The notes under the pieces are model-generated. The model searched no databases and had not been told where the DNA came from. It worked only from the letters and a program-made list of their open reading frames with translations. From contig NC_054869.1 of assembly GCF_018320785.1 (NCBI RefSeq), positions 15,944,698 to 16,008,697 of the forward strand: 64,000 nt of DNA. Direction: 5' to 3'. Each line of letters opens with the position of its first letter. Position 1 is the stretch's first letter. This document shows positions 1-11,270 of this stretch, piece after piece. Both the position numbers and the translations under genes were made by a program. Source of the stretch: Cheilinus undulatus (Eukaryota; Chordata; Actinopteri; Labriformes; Labridae).

Positions 1-129
1 AAAAAGTCCAAATGAAGCCGTTCTGGTTGAAACTACCTCTGTGGATCTTAGGTTGGAAAAAAAAAATCTCTTTGAATAAATGTCCATCAGAATCTCACAA
101 ATGCTGCTCAGGCATGAAGCCAAAAGTCC

Positions 130-600
130 AGTGTGATTAAAGTCCACAAACACGGGTCTCCAGCCGAAGCACCGGAGCACCGGAACGTCCGTTTACACGA
201 GCCGAACCCGGCGCAGCGCGGCGTGCACTACCCGCACTCCACCACCACGGAGCGGCTTATCAGCATCCTCCACCCGCTGCCGCTCATGCGTCTTGCAGAG
301 AAGCACCTTGCCTTTTAGTCCTTTAAAATGCGTTTCGCTCCAAACGTGTGCGTCCTCTCCGTTAACCGAGTCCTGTCTGCTGCTGCTGCTCTGTGGTCTG
401 AGCGCACTGGGGAGCGATTCACAAATACACTCACACTCTGCTCTGCCGCTTGGCGCTGTGTGAGATCAACGCTTCCACAGGAACCAGCAACAAGTTTTGC
501 ATTTCTACGGCCGCTTCCATGCAGGAGGTCTTAGCCAATCAGAAGGACCGGAGAGCGCTTCGAGGGCGGGACATAAGCTTTTAAGGTGGTCCATTGAGTC
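130..600. promoter_or_regulatory. GC/CpG-rich block, candidate promoter or 5' exon (possibly mn1)
   Basis: This block stands out from the AT-rich surroundings: it is rich in CpG, has a CCAAT motif at 535-539 and a GGGCGG GC box at 564-569, and carries a short CTG run near 378-391. Such clusters usually mark a promoter. In human, the gene on this side of PITPNB is MN1, on the same strand, so its 5' end would point here; that is inference from remembered synteny. No coding exon is recognisable, and the direction of transcription cannot be settled from the sequence. Confidence 0.4.
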
Positions 601-3600
601 AATGGGATTGTGAGGCTTTGTGTGTAAATCAGATCTTAGAAATGGCTTTCACTTAAAATGTAATGTTCTGACCAAAACATCTGGTGTAGTAATTTCACAT
701 ATAAACTCACAACTTAAACTGAATTTTATACACTCTCTAAATATTGTATTTATTTCCTTAAAGGTTCCAGTATGAACTTATTTATACAGAAAGAACTTCA
801 GAGATATCATGCACAGCATTAAATAATGGGGGGACATTTTTCCTCTTCAATAATATCAGAGTTTAACGTGGATTTTCACGTATTGTTGTGCAACGTAATG
901 TGACTTTTCTCCTTTATACTGATTTTTCTGCAAGCCCTTTCTTTGAATGATCCATGCAGTGACCATCACCTGAGTGTACATGAGCCATAACCATTGTTAC
1001 ATGCTTTAAGAGGAGGCTAATGCAATTAATTGCCTGCAAAGACTGTCCCTGCAGTTACACGGTTTAAAACGAATCGTCCGCATTGGTCTGCAATTACAAC
1101 AGTAAGTGGTATCAATCTAAATGTAAAGTAAACACTGACCTCACCAAAATTAGTCAAAACAGACGATAAACCTGTTTAACAGGCTAATTCTGTGGACAAG
1201 GACGCAGCATTAAAGTGACATATGTTAGCTCAGTTTGAGTCTAACATACTTGTCACCTGTCTATGAATTTGTGTCCCAAATGAAGGGGAAAAAATCCTCC
1301 TTAAAAGACCATCTGAACTAAATCATGTGGTAATATTAGGCTTCGGTTCCGATAATCAATAACTTTTTTCTGAGTATGAGTGAATTCTAACGTCTCCAGT
1401 TCAAGCTAACTCATTCCGGAAGTTAATTAGACTATTTTGGTTTTAGCTTATTTCACACGTTAGCGTACAAAAACCGTGTTTGTGGCCCTTACTGTGTTCT
1501 ATGAGGATGTTTGACTCACTTTTTTTGATGATTTTTTAATTTTACGGCATGGTTTTTCAGTGGATGTATGATATTTATATTTTTTTTGTTGCGTCATTTT
1601 TAATTTAACATGGCGTAAAATGCATCTGCACGTCTCTGTGGTGGATTTACTCATAAATTATGTTTTGCATTTATTTTTCTTCGTTTCACGATCTAATGAG
1701 ATTCATTTTTTTATCTGCACCAAAAGTATTACCATGTGCAACCATTTCTAACAAAAAAGGACTTTATTTTACAGAAAAAAAGGACGATATGCCCCCTATC
1801 AAGACGACTGTGTCCGGTGTTGGAAATAAAGCAGGCCTAAATATGATTTTGTAGCTGTATTTGAAGGGTGATGATAAGGGGGTTTAAGGAAAACAAAATA
1901 TTTTACATTTCCAGCTTTATGAACAGTGAACATGCAGAGAATGTAGTGTGAGGCAGCTCTGTGCACCTTCAAGGGGGAACCAAAGGCCTTCTATCAAACA
2001 GACACAGTGCCACCTAGCGGTTGGCGTCAGATGGAGCCGAGGATAATGCCACTTTTCTTGGAGCAATAAGGACTCTGTATTAGATTATATGAGGCACATA
2101 TCTAATCTAGAGCAGTGTATTAATGTCAGTTTTAATCTAAATATGAATCACTGACCAAAAGATGTAACATTAGGTGTGAAAATGTATATAAAATCATGAA
2201 AAATAATTGGAAGTGTGAAGAGGGGAATGATTTAAGGAGCAGCAGGCTGTATGTCAGGGTTGGAGACAGGTCAGGACAAGGCACTGAGAGATTTTTGGGA
2301 TGGAGCATGTGTATATTTGGAATATTACCAAAATATATTTTTGGGTCTGTGGAAGTGCAATCATCGCAGCTGAGGGGACAGCAGCCTCAGAGCGATGAGA
2401 CAGGGCTCAACGGTGGCTGAGTTTTGAAGCAGACGTAGTGTGGAGTACCTGTCTCTGAGAGAGGGAAGGAGAAGCGTGTTGCGCTGTTGAGATGTTCTGA
2501 AGGCTGCTGTGCTTGTGGGCTGCGTTGCTATAAAAAAACACCATTTTTCTCAGCTGACACCTTGCAAAAAGAGTGCCTTCATATCTTTGCATCAGCTGGG
2601 TGCATCATTAGAGCTTTACACAGATAAACACAAAAGGGGGGCATGTCAAACTGTTTCAGCTTTGCAAAAACTAGGATTTTTGCAACTCATAAAGGCTAAT
2701 TTTATAATAAAAATCACAACAAACAAGTAGTCTGCAGCTCTATAGGAGAAAAAGGAGAAAAATCAAGAGATAGTTGAATCTGGCTGTTCCAGTAATCCCC
2801 CTGTGATCCAGCTCTTCCTGGCTCTGTCTACAGTCCTCTCAAGTGGAGACAGACGAGTTAAGTATGACAAACCGATGGCATGGTCTCTCTCCCCTTGAGT
2901 CCCCAGTGATGATAAATGCAGCTCTGAGCTGCTGCTGAGGCGACTCCATGACAATGGACAGTCTACAGCCTCTCCAGCACTGTCACAATACCACTCTTCT
3001 CTGCAGTGATTTAGCACTCAATTTGTCTCAATATTTTACTCAATTGGACAAGATAGCAGGAGAGGGTGCCCTCCTCCAGCCTTAATTCATACTGTTAAGC
3101 TTTTCCTCGCAGAGACATATATTACATGGGGGGCTGCCCAAAGAGACACTTCCTTCCCTTGTTGAGTGGACAGTGTCCTGTGCTGTTGGTGCCGAGTCCT
3201 CTATGGGCCTGTCACTCAGCTGAGCCATCACAGCTCCCTGGGTCAGGCTGGGTTAAGCAGCATCTGTCATCCAGAGAAGCACCATTGTATTAAGAGGAGG
3301 GGATGCAGCAGAGGGCCCCCCTCTCCGGTTGGCTCCACACCTCTTCCACCTCTCTCAGAACAACAGGAAAACTCAGGAGAATCTCTGCGGCTAACTTTGA
3401 CCTGAACCCGGAGGATGAGGAAGCACTTGTGACATCACTGCCATCCCGTATGCGCCAAAAATAATTTTCCTCTCCCAGAAAAGCTGCAGCTCCTGGACAC
3501 ATGTGGCCCCAGGGGAGAGTCAGATACTGTACTCTACACAAACATGGTACTAAACAGAGCTGAATGTACACGGTGCCTCTTCCTCCAAAATGTATTCTTG

Positions 3601-6600
3601 TAGCAGGAAATGCAGCAGCAAACAACAGAGGGTGTTTTTTTGTAGATGCTGGGAGCTATATGCTGTGCCACATTTAAGAATATTGTTACTTGAGCTTATA
3701 TTTTGAAGCAATGAGCTAGTCTTCTGGCAATCTCAAGTGTTTTTCAGCCCTCAGCATCGAGTCATTGCTTGGCAACATGCCTCGATGTCCTGCTGTGTCA
3801 CGTCTTAAGCCTCTCTTCGAGATTCATCTCTCCTCTTCATCTGTTGCCTCATCTATTTAAATGACAGGGGCTCACTCATGACACGTCCCTTCATCGTCTC
3901 TGGGAGGGAGACACATGGACGGATGGATGCATGCCTACTGTAGACGACTGCGAGCTGCCACCGAACAGGAGGTGTGTGGGCGAGCCTGCCCATCTCCCCT
4001 TTTAGAAACAACATTATTTGCTTGTTCTGGGGCTGATAATGACTGGTTTCCTTGCAGAAGGCACATGTGACCATTCCTCCACAAACAATAAAAAAGGCGG
4101 ATATCTCAGGCTGCAGACTGGCAGCTCTTCCTGCTCTTTAGCACCGATTCCGCTGTTATTGTGTGACTCTTCTGACCTGCAGGTCACTCAAAGTATAGTC
4201 TGTGCTGGAGTCATGAGTAATGTTTCTAAAGGGTTTTTTTCTTTTCTTCTGATGTGCTTCAACAGAGGAGAGATGGTATTTATAGTCAAGCTCTTGTCTA
4301 AGCTCATCTAGCTGAGCTACTGTCAATCAAAATGTGTTGTTGCATCTCAGTCGACAGAGTACAGAGTCACTGGACAATTGCTATAAAGCTCTCTATTTAT
4401 TGGTCTCTGGGTGATGTGATTTGAGTTTGTGTAATTTTTGGATTCTTCATTCATGAATTGCAGTCTTAGAGCTTCATATTTAGCAGCTAGTAAATAAGTT
4501 AAACCTAGGGATGAATGCTGCCAAAGGAAGACGTATTGGAACAAATTTCCTGCCTCTTATTGACAACAGTGATCTTTCAAATATGTATGCATCTTCTCAG
4601 TGCCTCAAGTCTTTGGATACTGTATATCATGGAGCACTGAGAGACAGACCCGCTCACAGAATTGGCTGAGACCCTGAAAAATCCAGTGAATGTGCCCTCC
4701 CTAGTTGTGATTTATTGATTATATCAATGCATTTGTTTTGGATCCGCTGTTAGCGTCCCAGCTAACAGTTAACACATTTTGGGGCTGAAAAGTTTGTCGA
4801 GCTATTATTGGGTTTAGATGTTCTAATTACTTATTTGTGCCACTTTTTAACCATTTTCATTACTGTTTCTGCCCATTTCATGCACATTTTTTCCACTTTT
4901 TAACCGCTTTTCCCCTTTCTTTTGCATTTTTTGCCATTGTTAACTCATCTTTTGCAGTTTTTATCCTGTTTTTTCCTGTTTTTACCTATTTTTGCCACTT
5001 TTAACCAATTTGTGCCTCTCTGTGACCACTTTTCACCATTTTCCCACCAATTTTTTTTTTTACCTTTTTTTTTTCTTTCACAATTATTTCATTATTTTTC
5101 TCTAAAAGTTATTGAAGTTCCTTCTACTTAACTCTCTGGCATCCTGACTTTTATGCAGATTATGCCTTAGCTATGAAGTCTGACCCTGCATCCTGATTGT
5201 TTATCAATATGCCCACCCACAATGGTAACATTAGCAAAAAAAGAAGAAGATAATTCTGTTTTCATAAAAGGGGTTTAAATTTTGAGAAAGATCATATTGC
5301 ACTACAGCATAAATGATAGAATTCATCTTTTGTCTCTTTGATAAGAGCGGTTATTATTCAGGTTAAATATAAAATGTGTTTATCACAGATGAACTTTACA
5401 ATGTACCATCATTTTCCTGACCTCCATGACCTTCCATTTGGCTGGGCTCAAGAAAGCTCTCCCTTAATCCCCCCTTACGGGCAGAACTTTGTTAACAAAT
5501 CTCAAGGCACTAACTTACAGTATCATGTATCATGCAAGCTTTATCCCAAGATGCATGGCCTGTGTTGTCTTCTTCACTGGCCCACAAACCTGGGGTCCAG
5601 GCACCTCAGGACACATGCAAGGCTTAGTCTGCTCAGAGGTTGTCAAAATTAGATTTACACACACGGACTAAAATCATAATGACCCACTTACTGGATAGTT
5701 TATTCAAAGGCCTGTGGATAAAACTGTGTTTTCTCACTCAGAAACATCAGCCTATTTTGCCAGCTACATTTAGTATTCAGCTCCTAATGGAATCAATTAA
5801 AATTTATGTTAATTTTTGACAGCAATGAATCCAAATCATTGGAATATCCTTATTTATGAGGCAGGACTTAGCCTGCCTCTCTTATAATCGAGTTATTTAT
5901 TTCAGTAATGTTAGGAGCTACAGTTTCACTGACTGTTGCAAAATGTATTCTCTCTACTCATTCCCAAACTGTGAAAGACGGAGCATGAGTATCAGCAGAA
6001 TAGTTTCGGTGTGGTCTCTTTTGAAGGTTGAAGGTACTGGAGGATGCATCAGCTTCTAGATGCTTTGTTCAGAGACTTAATGCTGTGACCCAGGATTTGT
6101 TTGGACCTGCTTTAGTTGTTTCCTGTTTTATGTTGTGACTGTTAGAATGTGCTGCTGCCTGCCTGTCTTGACTTGAAGATTCTTAATCTCTGAAGTTTTC
6201 CTAGTTTAATAAATGTGTATAAATAAATGAAAATATTAAAAAGTCTGGAAGTATGCACACAACTAGCTTGCTAGTGCCATCAGCTGATGTAAAATTTAAA
6301 GTAGGAAGAAAATGACAGTGGCATAAACAGTTTCTAAGAATGTGCATCATGCCCTAACAGATCATTTCAACCAGCTGTCTGTGGTCAGTGTCATCACACT
6401 GGTCAAATATGTGTTTTATTAGAACTATAGGATAAACAGGTTATGCATGGGAAGTTTGACTTTGGGCCAGAATCATTAAAATGATCTCAGGTGCCACACC
6501 ATGCATTTATTAATCACAAGAAACTGAATTTATGGATGTTTGATTTTCAGAAGTTTTTAATTTTATCAGTATGAAATCAAGTTCATTCGTTTTATAATTT

Positions 6601-6743
6601 TTCACTTTTTTTAAGAAGTGAGAATTTAGGAGAATCAACCTGAATAAAAATTATTCACTGCTAAAACAAAAGACAAAGGTACACTTACATCACACTTCAG
6701 ACCTTGATGAACATATACTTTAGGTTGAAAATCTTTTCCGATG
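601..6743. other. Intergenic DNA without recognisable genes
   Basis: This is AT-rich, with only short chance reading frames. It holds a T/C-rich low-complexity tract at about 4834-5082. I see no exon with splice sites, no RNA gene and no intact mobile element. If mn1 lies to the left, conserved enhancers could be here, but they cannot be recognised without comparison. Confidence 0.5.
4834..5082. repeat. Degenerate T/C-rich tandem-like tract
   Basis: Short variants of a phrase like CCACTTTTTAACC or TTTTGCCATT recur every 15-30 bases, giving a strongly pyrimidine-biased plus strand. It looks like a decayed simple repeat. An open frame across it is low complexity and not a gene. Confidence 0.5.
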
Positions 6744-7074
6744 TACAACCCCAATTACAAAAAAGTTAAGGCACTGTGTAAAATGTAAATAAAAACTGAA
6801 TGCAATGATTTGCAAATCCCATAAACCCATATTTTATTCAAAGCAGAACACAAACATCTCAGATGTTGAAACTGAGACATTTTACCATTAAATGAAAAAT
6901 ATTAGCTCATTTGGAATCTGATGTCAGCACCACATCTCAAAAAAGTAAGGACAGGGCAATGTTTACCATTGTGTAGCAGCCCCTCTTCTTTTAACAACAG
7001 TCTGTAAACATCTGGGAAATGAGGAGACCAGTTGCTGGAGTTTCGGGAGAGGAATTTTGTCCCATTCTTGACTG

Positions 7075-7121
<47 letters not shown>
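7075..7121. repeat. (ATCA)n tail of the LINE copy
   Basis: About 12 uninterrupted tetranucleotide units form the 3' tail of the nested LINE. The matching tail at 28685-28703 has about 5 units, so tail length differs between otherwise identical copies. Confidence 0.9.
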
Positions 7122-7124
<3 letters not shown>

Positions 7125-7829
7125 CTTTATTTATAAAGCGCTTTTCATACATGACATGTAACTCAAAGTGCTGTACATGGACAAATTAAAAACATTCCCT
7201 CAAACCCACCCACCCCCACCTTTTGCGTAATATAGACAATTAGAGTCATTCCCTCACACCCACACACCCGCAACCACCCTACAGACAACAGTTACATGTG
7301 CACCCACTTACACCCACTCACACACACTGTTTCACAAACACACACAAAAATAGTGGACATTAGGCTGAGTACAAGAGGCTGAGTACAGATGAACCAGTTG
7401 AGAAAGCGCCATCAGAGGGGCCGTCTGCACCAGGAGCAGCGAGTCACCCACAGCTACAGGACACCGACGCAGGACCCAGAGGAGGGATGAGGCAGAGACA
7501 CCAAACCTCCACCAGGAACCCACGAGACAGACCCCTGCAGCCATAGCCGACCACCGCTCCCGGTGCAGAGGGCTCCCCCAGAGGAAACACTGGAGATCCT
7601 AAAAATGATAAAAGGATAAAAATAAGTAAAACCTCAGTACAAATAAAACCTAAGAACTAAAATATAAAATAGCATAACTAAGAAATTAAGGTAGGAAAAG
7701 AATAAAATTCATAAATAAATACAGATTGAAGGCCTAAAATAAATAAATATCATAAATGAAATAGATAAATATTAATCAAAAGCTAAGCTAAAAAGGTGTG
7801 TCTTGAGCCTGCTCTTAAAAACATGAACG
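7075..7829 (-). mobile_element. 5'-truncated LINE (L2/CR1-like) 3' end
   Basis: The segment begins with about 12 ATCA units and continues through a non-coding LINE 3' region. From 7122 to 7829 it matches 28704-29411 base for base by eye, so it is the 3' end of the same family as the large LINE in this window, in the same orientation (3' tail at the low coordinate). It stops abruptly at 7829, where the interrupted Tc1-like sequence resumes. This is the usual 5'-truncated product of target-primed reverse transcription. No clear target-site duplication is visible. Confidence 0.8.
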
Positions 7830-7958
7830 ATTCAAGATTCAAGCTGCCTAATGGTCCTGGGTCTTCTTTGCCGGATTTTTTGTTTTATGATGCTCCAGAT
7901 GTTTTCTTTTAGTGACAGGTCGGGACTGCTGGCAGGCTGGTTCAGCACCCGGACTCTT

Positions 7959-8141
7959 CTACTGCAAAGCCATGCTGTTGTGATGGGTGTGGTTTAGCAT
8001 CGTCTTGCTGAAATATGAAAGGCCTTCACTGAAAGAGGTGTCGTCTAGACAGGAGCATACTGTATGTTGCTCTAACACTTCTATAAACATATCAGCATTG
8101 ATAGTGTCCACACCATAGGCACTAATGCTGCTCCATACCAT
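7959..8141 (-). pseudogene. Tc1-like transposase fragment
   Basis: A 60-residue open stretch starts with MVWSSISAYG and continues with INADMFIEVLEQH, a recognisable central segment of Tc1/mariner DDE transposases. At the place where the family has its second catalytic Asp (in a motif like QDN.KPH) the sequence reads KTMLNHTHHN, so that Asp is gone. The frame is broken on both sides. Not functional. Confidence 0.65.
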
Positions 8142-8709
8142 CAGAAATTCAGGCTTTAGAGCTGGATGGTCCCTCTCCTCTTAAGTCTGCAGGACACGGC
8201 ATCCATAGTCTCCAAAAACAATTGCAAATTTTGATTCATCTGACCACAGAACAGTTTTCTATTCTGCCTCAGTTCATTTTAAATACACTTTGCATGATAC
8301 AGCTTTAGCTTGCTTTTATGGATGGCATGGAAAACTATATTGATGATTTCTGGAAGTGTTCCTGAGCCCATACAGTGATTTCCAGTACAGAATCATGACA
8401 GTTTTTGATGCTGTGCTGCCTGAGGATCCAAAGATCACAAGCATCCTATATTTACCTTTGGCCTTGTCCCTTGGGCACAGAGATCTCTCCAGGTTCTCTG
8501 AATTGTTTGATATAATGTGAATCTGAAACCAGAGTCTGAGTAATGTGAACAGAAAAAAACAAAGGTCTTATCCAAGTAAAAAATCTGAACTGAGCAATAA
8601 GGTCTGCAATGTGAATGAAGCTGTGTAACAGTGTCACCCAACCCCCTTTAATATTTAAACCTCCCACATAAACAGAGAGCTGAATCTGAACTTCATTTTC
8701 CAGACAAAA

Positions 8710-8715
8710 TTTATT
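8710..8715 (-). terminator. Candidate pitpnb poly(A) signal AATAAA
   Basis: Canonical hexamer on the minus strand, read as TTTATT on the plus strand. Just downstream (lower coordinates) lies the decayed Tc1-like element, so the transcript seems to end next to that insertion. A minus-strand ATTAAA at about 8647 is a second possible signal. Confidence 0.45.
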
Positions 8716-11092
8716 TGATATTTAGATACAATACGTAGACTTAAGGCACAAACAGATCTACAGAGAGAAAAGGCACAAACATACATTCACTACCATATCC
8801 CCTGAATTTCAAAAGCTGATCAGAACATTAAAAGCAAAAAGTTCAGGAATTAAACAGTTTTAGATTTTATAAATTAGGATCGGACTGTACAGTTGCTCTG
8901 TGTTGGCAGATGTGAAGCATTGATTCAGGCCGTTCTCTTTAGGCACTCGGTGCTCTATTCAGCAGACAGCAGAGATCATTACGATAGACTCGGACACATC
9001 GATTACACTGAAGACCAACTGTTTCACGCTTTTTGCTCTTTGAGGCATACATACAATCCTAGGTAGTTACAAAGACAACCATTGGTTGCATATGCTGTGA
9101 CAGAACAGTAAAGGGTAAATTAGAACCACCTACACTCAAGTTGAAACCCGCCACAGGAGGAGGATATGGCACAGTGAAAGAGTTTTGATTTTTTGAGGCA
9201 ACTGATGAGTAACAATATCAAAAACATCCTTGTGTCATTTTGGTCACCTGAGAAGATTTTGTCATAAAGAACAACATTGCATCAGACAATATCTCTCCAA
9301 TTTTCCTAAACCCACAGCCTATGAATGCTGAATTCATGTAAACATATCAGAAATCCATTCACACTCTTTGGGCAAGCCAATAATCATTCATGAGGAAGTG
9401 ATCTTATTTCCTCATACAGTTTACTGAAAATAAAAACATTAAGATCATTGAATCCGGAGTATTTCATTACACATGTCAAAGTATGGAAAATAGATCTCTA
9501 AAAACAAACCTTTAAGACCCTGACATGCCACAAAAAAACACAAAAATTCAAAGAAGGATGAAATGAGAAAACCACCTGTTCTATAAATGTATGTAACACT
9601 TGTGATGATCAACACTGTAGACATGATGCTTGGGGCAGAAAGTGCTCTATGGAGTTGAAAAGTCATTGATATGCTATATTCATTAAACTGTTGGTGAGAG
9701 AAAAAGACGTAAATCTGCAGCCAAGTGTACTGGCTGTGACAGATCTTTGCTTGCTGAAGAAATTGCACTTGCTCTGGCGCTGTGACACAATCACAAAACA
9801 ATAAAGGCAATCACGCAGCTCGACAAACAAAGAAACATAAAGAGTCATCACAAACCATTTCGCTCTGCCTGCCATGATTAACTCCCAACAAAAAGAAGGT
9901 AACAGGTAGTGCTAACCTCTCAATGTCTGGGGGGAGCTGTCAGTCAGGAGCAAGGGAGGTAGCTAGAGCGACAGCAGAGGTACTGTAAGAGTCGAAGATT
10001 CAACAGGTACAAAGATTAAGGCAAGCGTTGTGTGGTGCTGGTGTGCACTGGGCTGTTAGGAATCTGTAAATACACCCACAACGAAGCAAGACTTTTTGGA
10101 AACCTCAGTGAACCAGATGAGTGAGTCGGGGCCTCTTGGGTGGGTTAGGGTGAGAACGCTGCAGTTTGGTTTGTGACAGAGGCTGGAGGGGTGTAGCACC
10201 ATCTGTGGCTGTTTTTCAGTGCAGTTTGTGCTCTGGGGACAGCTGTTAGGGAGGTGAGTGTTGTGTTGTATGTTATGTGTGAGCGTCTTCAGAATAGGGA
10301 GTGTGTGTGAGAGGTGAAGGGGGGTGTAAACACTTCCTCCTTGAGCGGAGCGAGCTTGCATGGATCTGCCCGCTTTGAGCTTTTCAGTGATCAGTCACCG
10401 CAAAGGCATCCACACCCGTGAGACTGAGGGCGAATCCACATGTTTATCTGTATGTGCGTGATGTATGTGGAGGGATTGTATAAAAACTGTGTAAAAGTGA
10501 GAGTGAATACCTGTATGAACATGATTGTCAGTGTTAATAAGAAGCAGTGCTTAGAGTGAGGTTGGGTGATTTGGGGAAGGATTACAATGGGCCGAGGCGC
10601 TGAGGGTGTTAGTAATCTCTTAATGGAGGCTGTGGCAGGAAGGAACATGAGTATGACAGACAGACTCATGCCAGGGAATGCAAACCACTGAGCCGCTGTG
10701 CGTGTACAGTTAAAAACCAAGATGGAGACAAAAAAAGGTCAGACAGGGCATCATCTGAGGAGGAATGTTTTGGAGAGAACATGAACAAAAAAGGAAACTC
10801 AAAAAAGGGGAAATATTTGGTCCAACACCTGCCACTGTGGAATCAAGCCGATGAATTAAAAAAAAAAAAAATCTTGCTTTGTAAGTATGTCCTCTTCAAA
10901 TCTCTCCAGAAGGCGGCTGGTTGTCAATAACATCATGCTGATAGCTGGCCTTCCTCTGCCCAGGAGATCAAAATTAACCAGGGTCTTATCAGCTAGGATC
11001 GTGTCGGTTTCTAAAAATCAATTCCTCAGTGTATAGAATGTCTATGATTGGGTGAAAGTCAGGGATCTGCTCTATTGATTGCAGGTAGCAGA

Positions 11093-11123
11093 CCCTCCCC
11101 TCCCCCTCCCCCTCCCCTCCTCC
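11093..11123. repeat. Polypyrimidine/polypurine tract
   Basis: A run of C with interspersed T on the plus strand gives a G/A-only stretch of about 30 bases in the pitpnb 3' UTR, about 100 bases after the stop codon. Such a tract can form unusual DNA or RNA structure; no function is shown. Confidence 0.7.
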
Positions 11124-11222
11124 ACAGCCTGAATCAGTTCAGGTAAAAGAAAGTGGCACCAAAGGAACCCAGTTAGCAGTCTCCATCGCTGCTGTCATGG
11201 TGGGTGTTTAAAATCTGCCTTT

Positions 11223-11270
11223 TCAGGCGTCTGCAGCACTGGTTCCTCGGATTTCACCCTTTTTGCGAAG
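11223..11270 (-). CDS. pitpnb: pitpnb terminal exon, distal form (Glu262)
   Basis: After acceptor TTTTTCACAG the exon encodes [15 protein letters not shown] and a TGA stop (11223-11225), residues 257-271. It aligns with the PITPNB C-terminus, but residue 262 is Glu where the other terminal exon has Ser. The frame joins exactly with the exon ending at 16102. Confidence 0.9.
   Translation of the reverse strand, partial: LRKKGEIRGTSAADA

Larger units (their letters stand above)
6744..8515 (-). mobile_element. Eroded Tc1/mariner-like DNA transposon, interrupted by a LINE 3' end
   Basis: The left part (6744-7070) and right part (7840-8515) resemble one common teleost Tc1-like element whose transposase reads on the minus strand. 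The interruption at 7075-7829 is a later LINE insertion. Transposase remnants are recognisable at 7959-8141. The right part follows the expected order of the transposase gene but is full of small indels, and no right terminal repeat is visible. The element is dead and lies just downstream of the pitpnb 3' end. Boundaries are approximate and the family call is from remembered sequence. Confidence 0.65.
8690..11222 (-). other. pitpnb: pitpnb 3' untranslated region (distal terminal exon)
   Basis: This follows the stop codon at 11223-11225 without a recognisable intron. The first canonical minus-strand AATAAA I find is at 8710-8715, giving a 3' UTR of about 2.5 kb. Open frames inside it on either strand are short and have no family signature. 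A long purine run in the mRNA lies at about 11093-11123. The extent is inferred from the poly(A) signal alone. Confidence 0.5.

Noticed and set aside
7075..7121. CRISPR-like or satellite array
   Set aside because: Simple ATCA tetranucleotide tail of a LINE, without spacers.
7332..7544. 70-residue frame repeated exactly at 28914-29126 as a conserved small protein
   Set aside because: The identity is explained by the two LINE 3' ends; the region is the non-coding tail of the element.
9445..9810. 121-residue minus-strand frame as a separate gene
   Set aside because: Lies in the pitpnb 3' UTR, has no motif, and reads like AT-rich chance sequence.
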